A stretch of 7,662 nt of DNA, from positions 1-7,662 of the forward strand of contig JBIKVN010000157.1 of the NCBI GenBank assembly GCA_044356865.1. The letters are read 5' to 3'. Below the pieces are notes generated by a model. The model ran no database searches and was not told the origin of the DNA. It saw only the letters and a list, made by a program, of their open reading frames with translations. The position numbers and the translations under genes are program-made. Below are positions 5,402-7,662 of the stretch, piece by piece. This DNA comes from JBEIUL01 sp044356865 (GTDB lineage Bacteria; Planctomycetota; Phycisphaerae; Phycisphaerales; SM1A02). Positions within the stretch are counted from its first letter, which is position 1; every line of letters starts with the position of its first letter.

Positions 5402-6799
5402 GTGTTTCGCAGCCCTGCGAAGGCGCATCTCGGATCTGCCATCACCGCCGCGGCCATCGCGGTGCCGGCGGCCGCGCAGTTTTCGTTCGCGCCGGTCATC
5501 AACAATCCGTTGCCCGAGGGGCACACGCCCACGTCGCTCGTCCTGCGCGACCTCGACGCCGACGGGAAGCTCGACGCCATCGTGACGGGGCGGAATCTCA
5601 CCGACGAGGCGGTCCGGCGGACCCGGGTCACCATGCTGCGCGGCCAGGGCGACGGGCGGTTTTTGCCGTGGCAGGAGTTGCTCGTCCCGGGCGGCACCGG
5701 CGAGTGGGTGGTGGCCGAGGACTTCGATCGCGACGGCCGGCTCGATCTGGCGGTCACGATCAGCGGCGATGTCGGTTCGATCGAGGTCTTCCGCGGCACT
5801 CCGACGGGTTTCGTGCCGGTCGATTCGCTGGTCACCGAGCGCGAGCCGCGCGGGCTGGCCGCGGCCGACTTCAACGGCGACGGGTTTTTGGATCTCGCCA
5901 ACACGAACTACTCGAGCTCGTCGGTGACGGTCTTCCTCGGCGACAGCTCGGGCGGCTTCGCGCCGTGGCGGTCGATCCGGGTCGCCCGGCATTCCGGAGG
6001 CATTCCCTTCCCGAACCAGGTTTTCGTCGGTGATCTCGACGGCGACGGCGATCCGGACCTGGCCTGCACGAACATTGGCGGCTCGCGGGTGAACGTGGTC
6101 CGGAACCTCGGTGGCGGCCAGTTCGAGGTGCCGGTCGACTGGCGCATCCCGCGGATTCCCGGCGAACGTCCGGCGATGACCGGCGGGAAGCTCGAAGACG
6201 TCGATCTCGACGGGGACCTCGACGTGGTGGTCGGGGCCCTCATGCTGACCACGCAGCAGCGGGTGTATGTCTTCCGCAACCAAGGCGACGCGACCTTCGG
6301 TCCGCGTGAGTTCATGGTCTCGTCGCCCGCTGGCTACGCCTGGGCGCCGGCCCTTGGCGACCTCGACGGCGACGGCCGGAAGGACCTCGCCCTCGGCACG
6401 GCGCTGGCCGGCTTCATCTCGCTCAATCGCAACGAGTCCGCCAGCCCCTCCGGCCCGCTCGTCTTCCCATGGGTGCCGGTGTTCCTGGTGAACGCCACCT
6501 TCAACCGCGACGTGCAGATGGTCGACATCGACGGCGATTGCGACCTCGACCTCGTGGGCATCGAGATCGCGATCTCGTCGGTCTACACCTTCCTGAACGA
6601 GACGCCGCAGGCGAACGGGTGCGGCGGCGGGGGGGTCGCGTCGGCGCCGGAGCGGACGGCGAAAGTCGTCCCTTCCACCATCCCGTTGCCCGCGGGCGAC
6701 GCCGAGGCGGCGGCCCGCCTGCTCGAGGACTTCCGGCCGGGTTCGGGGGCCGAGCGGGCAGCCCGCGAGGCGGCGGCACCGAAGGGGGCGAAGCGATGA
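5402..6799 (+). CDS. Exported FG-GAP/VCBS seven-repeat beta-propeller protein
   Basis: The product has 465 residues from the GTG at 5402, chosen for GGGAGG five bases upstream and because it places a signal peptide at the N-terminus (MFRSPAKAHLGSAITAAAIA, cut near A-A-A/Q at residue 25). Residues of about 27-400 hold seven repeats, each with a calcium loop of the D-x-D/N-x-D-G-x-x-D type followed by a hydrophobic strand. The loops start at D50, D107, D156, D211, D266, D320 and D375, about 55 residues apart. Seven FG-GAP/VCBS units fit a seven-bladed propeller like that of integrin alpha subunits. Such domains mediate calcium-dependent surface or matrix binding, and some accompany enzymes; no catalytic motif is seen here. 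The last loop is D-I-D-G-D-C with cysteine in place of glycine, and C407 follows the blade. Residues of about 408-465 are an Ala/Glu/Arg-rich tail of unknown role. The gene overlaps the next one by ATGA. Confidence 0.9.
   Translation: MFRSPAKAHLGSAITAAAIAVPAAAQFSFAPVINNPLPEGHTPTSLVLRDLDADGKLDAIVTGRNLTDEAVRRTRVTMLRGQGDGRFLPWQELLVPGGTGEWVVAEDFDRDGRLDLAVTISGDVGSIEVFRGTPTGFVPVDSLVTEREPRGLAAADFNGDGFLDLANTNYSSSSVTVFLGDSSGGFAPWRSIRVARHSGGIPFPNQVFVGDLDGDGDPDLACTNIGGSRVNVVRNLGGGQFEVPVDWRIPRIPGERPAMTGGKLEDVDLDGDLDVVVGALMLTTQQRVYVFRNQGDATFGPREFMVSSPAGYAWAPALGDLDGDGRKDLALGTALAGFISLNRNESASPSGPLVFPWVPVFLVNATFNRDVQMVDIDGDCDLDLVGIEIAISSVYTFLNETPQANGCGGGGVASAPERTAKVVPSTIPLPAGDAEAAARLLEDFRPGSGAERAAREAAAPKGAKR
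6782..6788 (+). promoter_or_regulatory. Ribosome binding site for the cysteine-rich gene, inside the upstream gene
   Basis: AAGGGGG lies seven bases before the ATG at 6796 and within the last codons of the propeller gene. Together with the ATGA overlap it supports translational coupling and this start codon. Confidence 0.5.
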
Positions 6800-7662
6800 G
6801 CCGGCTTGCGTTCACGGTCGTCCTTTCGAGTGCGGCGGCGATGGCCGCGGCGGGCGACCTTCCCTGTCCCGGCACCGGTGACTGCCACGAGCCGCACGGT
6901 GGGCTCGGCTGCATCATGACCGAGTGCTGCGAGATCGTGTGCGAGATCAATCCGCTCTGCTGCGACCTCGGATGGGACGAGGCTTGCGTCGAGCTGGCCG
7001 CGACCGAGTGCCAAGGCATCGCTTGCCCGAGCGCCGGGGCGTGCGACGCCCCGCATGCCAATCCAGGCTGCGCCGACGAGTCGTGCTGCAACCTGGTCTG
7101 CGACCTCGACCCGTGGTGCTGCTCGTTCTCGTGGGATGCGGCGTGCGTCACCGCGGCGGAGCTGTGCGTCGAGAAGGCGTGCACCATCGCGATTCCGGCC
7201 GGGGCGACGCCCGAGGGCGAGCCGTGCTATCGCCGCGTGAACGACGGCTGCAACATGCCCGAGGACGCGGTCTTCGCGCCGCTTGCGTGCGGCCAGGTGA
7301 TCTCGGGCAAGTGGTCGACCGGTTCGCCGCGGGACACCGACTGGTATGCGTTGACGCTCGAGACCGCGGGCCAGCGTCGGGTTCGTTTGCAGAGCGAGTT
7401 TCCCAGCGAGACCATGGTCGCAAGCGGCGATTGCGACGGGCCGTTCATCATCCATCGCGTGGACCACGGCGGACCGTGCGACGAGACGGTGTTCGAGCTC
7501 GACCTGCCTGCCGGCACCTGGTTCTTGGTCGTCTCCGGGGGCACCGAGGCCCGGCCGTTCCGTCGCGACTTCCCGTGCGACGAGGTGAATCCCGACGCCC
7601 CGCCGCCGGGACCGGACGATCCGCCCTACGAGCCCGGGCCGTTCGGGCTGCGCTATGTCCTG
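6796..7662 (+). CDS. Exported cysteine-rich repeat protein with PPC-like domain (3' truncated)
   Basis: The frame opens with the ATG at 6796, which shares bases with the TGA of the propeller gene, and stays open for 289 codons to the window edge. A signal peptide (MSRLAFTVVLSSAAAMAAAG, cut near residue 19-20) puts it outside the cytoplasm, which suits its disulfide potential. Two tandem units follow, residues 24-76 and 77-128, each with ten cysteines in nearly the same spacing: C-x5-C-x8-C-x4-CC-x3-C-x5-CC-x7-C, with a WD pair after the second CC. Ten cysteines allow five disulfides per unit. Residues of about 149-289 resemble the bacterial pre-peptidase C-terminal (PPC) beta-sandwich: N-D-G-C-N, a CGQVISGKW strand, D-T-D-W-Y (residues 180-184), a LPAGTWFLVVSG strand, and the window ends in LRYVL, probably its last strand. 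No catalytic motif is seen in the visible part. It is probably co-expressed with the propeller protein as a surface or matrix component. The function is unknown. Confidence 0.88.
   Translation, partial: MSRLAFTVVLSSAAAMAAAGDLPCPGTGDCHEPHGGLGCIMTECCEIVCEINPLCCDLGWDEACVELAATECQGIACPSAGACDAPHANPGCADESCCNLVCDLDPWCCSFSWDAACVTAAELCVEKACTIAIPAGATPEGEPCYRRVNDGCNMPEDAVFAPLACGQVISGKWSTGSPRDTDWYALTLETAGQRRVRLQSEFPSETMVASGDCDGPFIIHRVDHGGPCDETVFELDLPAGTWFLVVSGGTEARPFRRDFPCDEVNPDAPPPGPDDPPYEPGPFGLRYVL

Noticed and set aside
3533..6283. 916-codon open frame on the - strand spanning three + strand genes
   Set aside because: It is antisense to three genes that have signal peptides, ribosome binding sites and recognisable domains. 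Its translation is Arg/His/Asp/Gly-rich without domain signatures, as expected for a shadow frame in GC-rich DNA.
6501..7467. Two long - strand frames opposite the propeller tail and cysteine-rich gene
   Set aside because: They have no plausible domain content and lie opposite a + strand frame with an exact cysteine-repeat duplication, which random translation would not give.
1..7662. Mobile elements, CRISPR arrays, tRNA/rRNA genes, phage or defence genes
   Set aside because: I found no transposase or integrase motifs, evenly spaced repeats, terminal inverted repeats or structured RNA signatures on either strand.

Overview
The window is very GC-rich, densely coding DNA with every credible gene on the + strand. 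The best guess at its source is a planctomycete, probably of the class Phycisphaerae. That rests on the domain style: short C-terminal dockerin-like modules of the type D-x-N-G-D-G-x-x-D...LLAAWG at the end of exported proteins, tandem cysteine-rich repeats of the form CC-x2-VC-x3-P-x-CC-x3-WD-x2-C, and a PPC-like sandwich domain. This is recognition from memory of the families, not a database result.

Layout. Positions 3-248 hold the C-terminal end of a gene whose start lies outside the window (possibly a LolA-like fold). Five bases later begins a large exported zinc-metallopeptidase-like protein (254-2941) in which a HEYVH catalytic segment sits between two blocks of TPR repeats. A perfect 10-bp hairpin abuts its stop codon. 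Next come two tandem, clearly paralogous exported proteins with C-terminal dockerin-like calcium-loop pairs (3099-4139 and 4262-5296), each with its own ribosome binding site and a possible promoter. After a 105-bp gap lie an FG-GAP/VCBS seven-repeat beta-propeller protein (GTG start, 5402-6799) and, overlapping it by ATGA, a cysteine-rich secreted protein with two 53-residue ten-cysteine repeats and a PPC-like domain. That last gene runs off the window end (6796-7662).

How the genes fit together. All five genes with visible N-termini encode plausible signal peptides, so the region looks like a locus of secreted or cell-surface proteins. The propeller and cysteine-rich genes are almost certainly co-translated. 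The two dockerin-like paralogs look like a duplication. No substrate, transport system or enzyme pathway links the genes, and no cohesin partner is visible, so a shared function is only inferred. The intergenic gaps are 157, 122 and 105 bp and hold candidate promoters and inverted repeats, described separately. I see no tRNA or rRNA genes, CRISPR array, insertion sequence or phage gene. The long stop-free frames on the - strand are consequences of high GC content and are not annotated.
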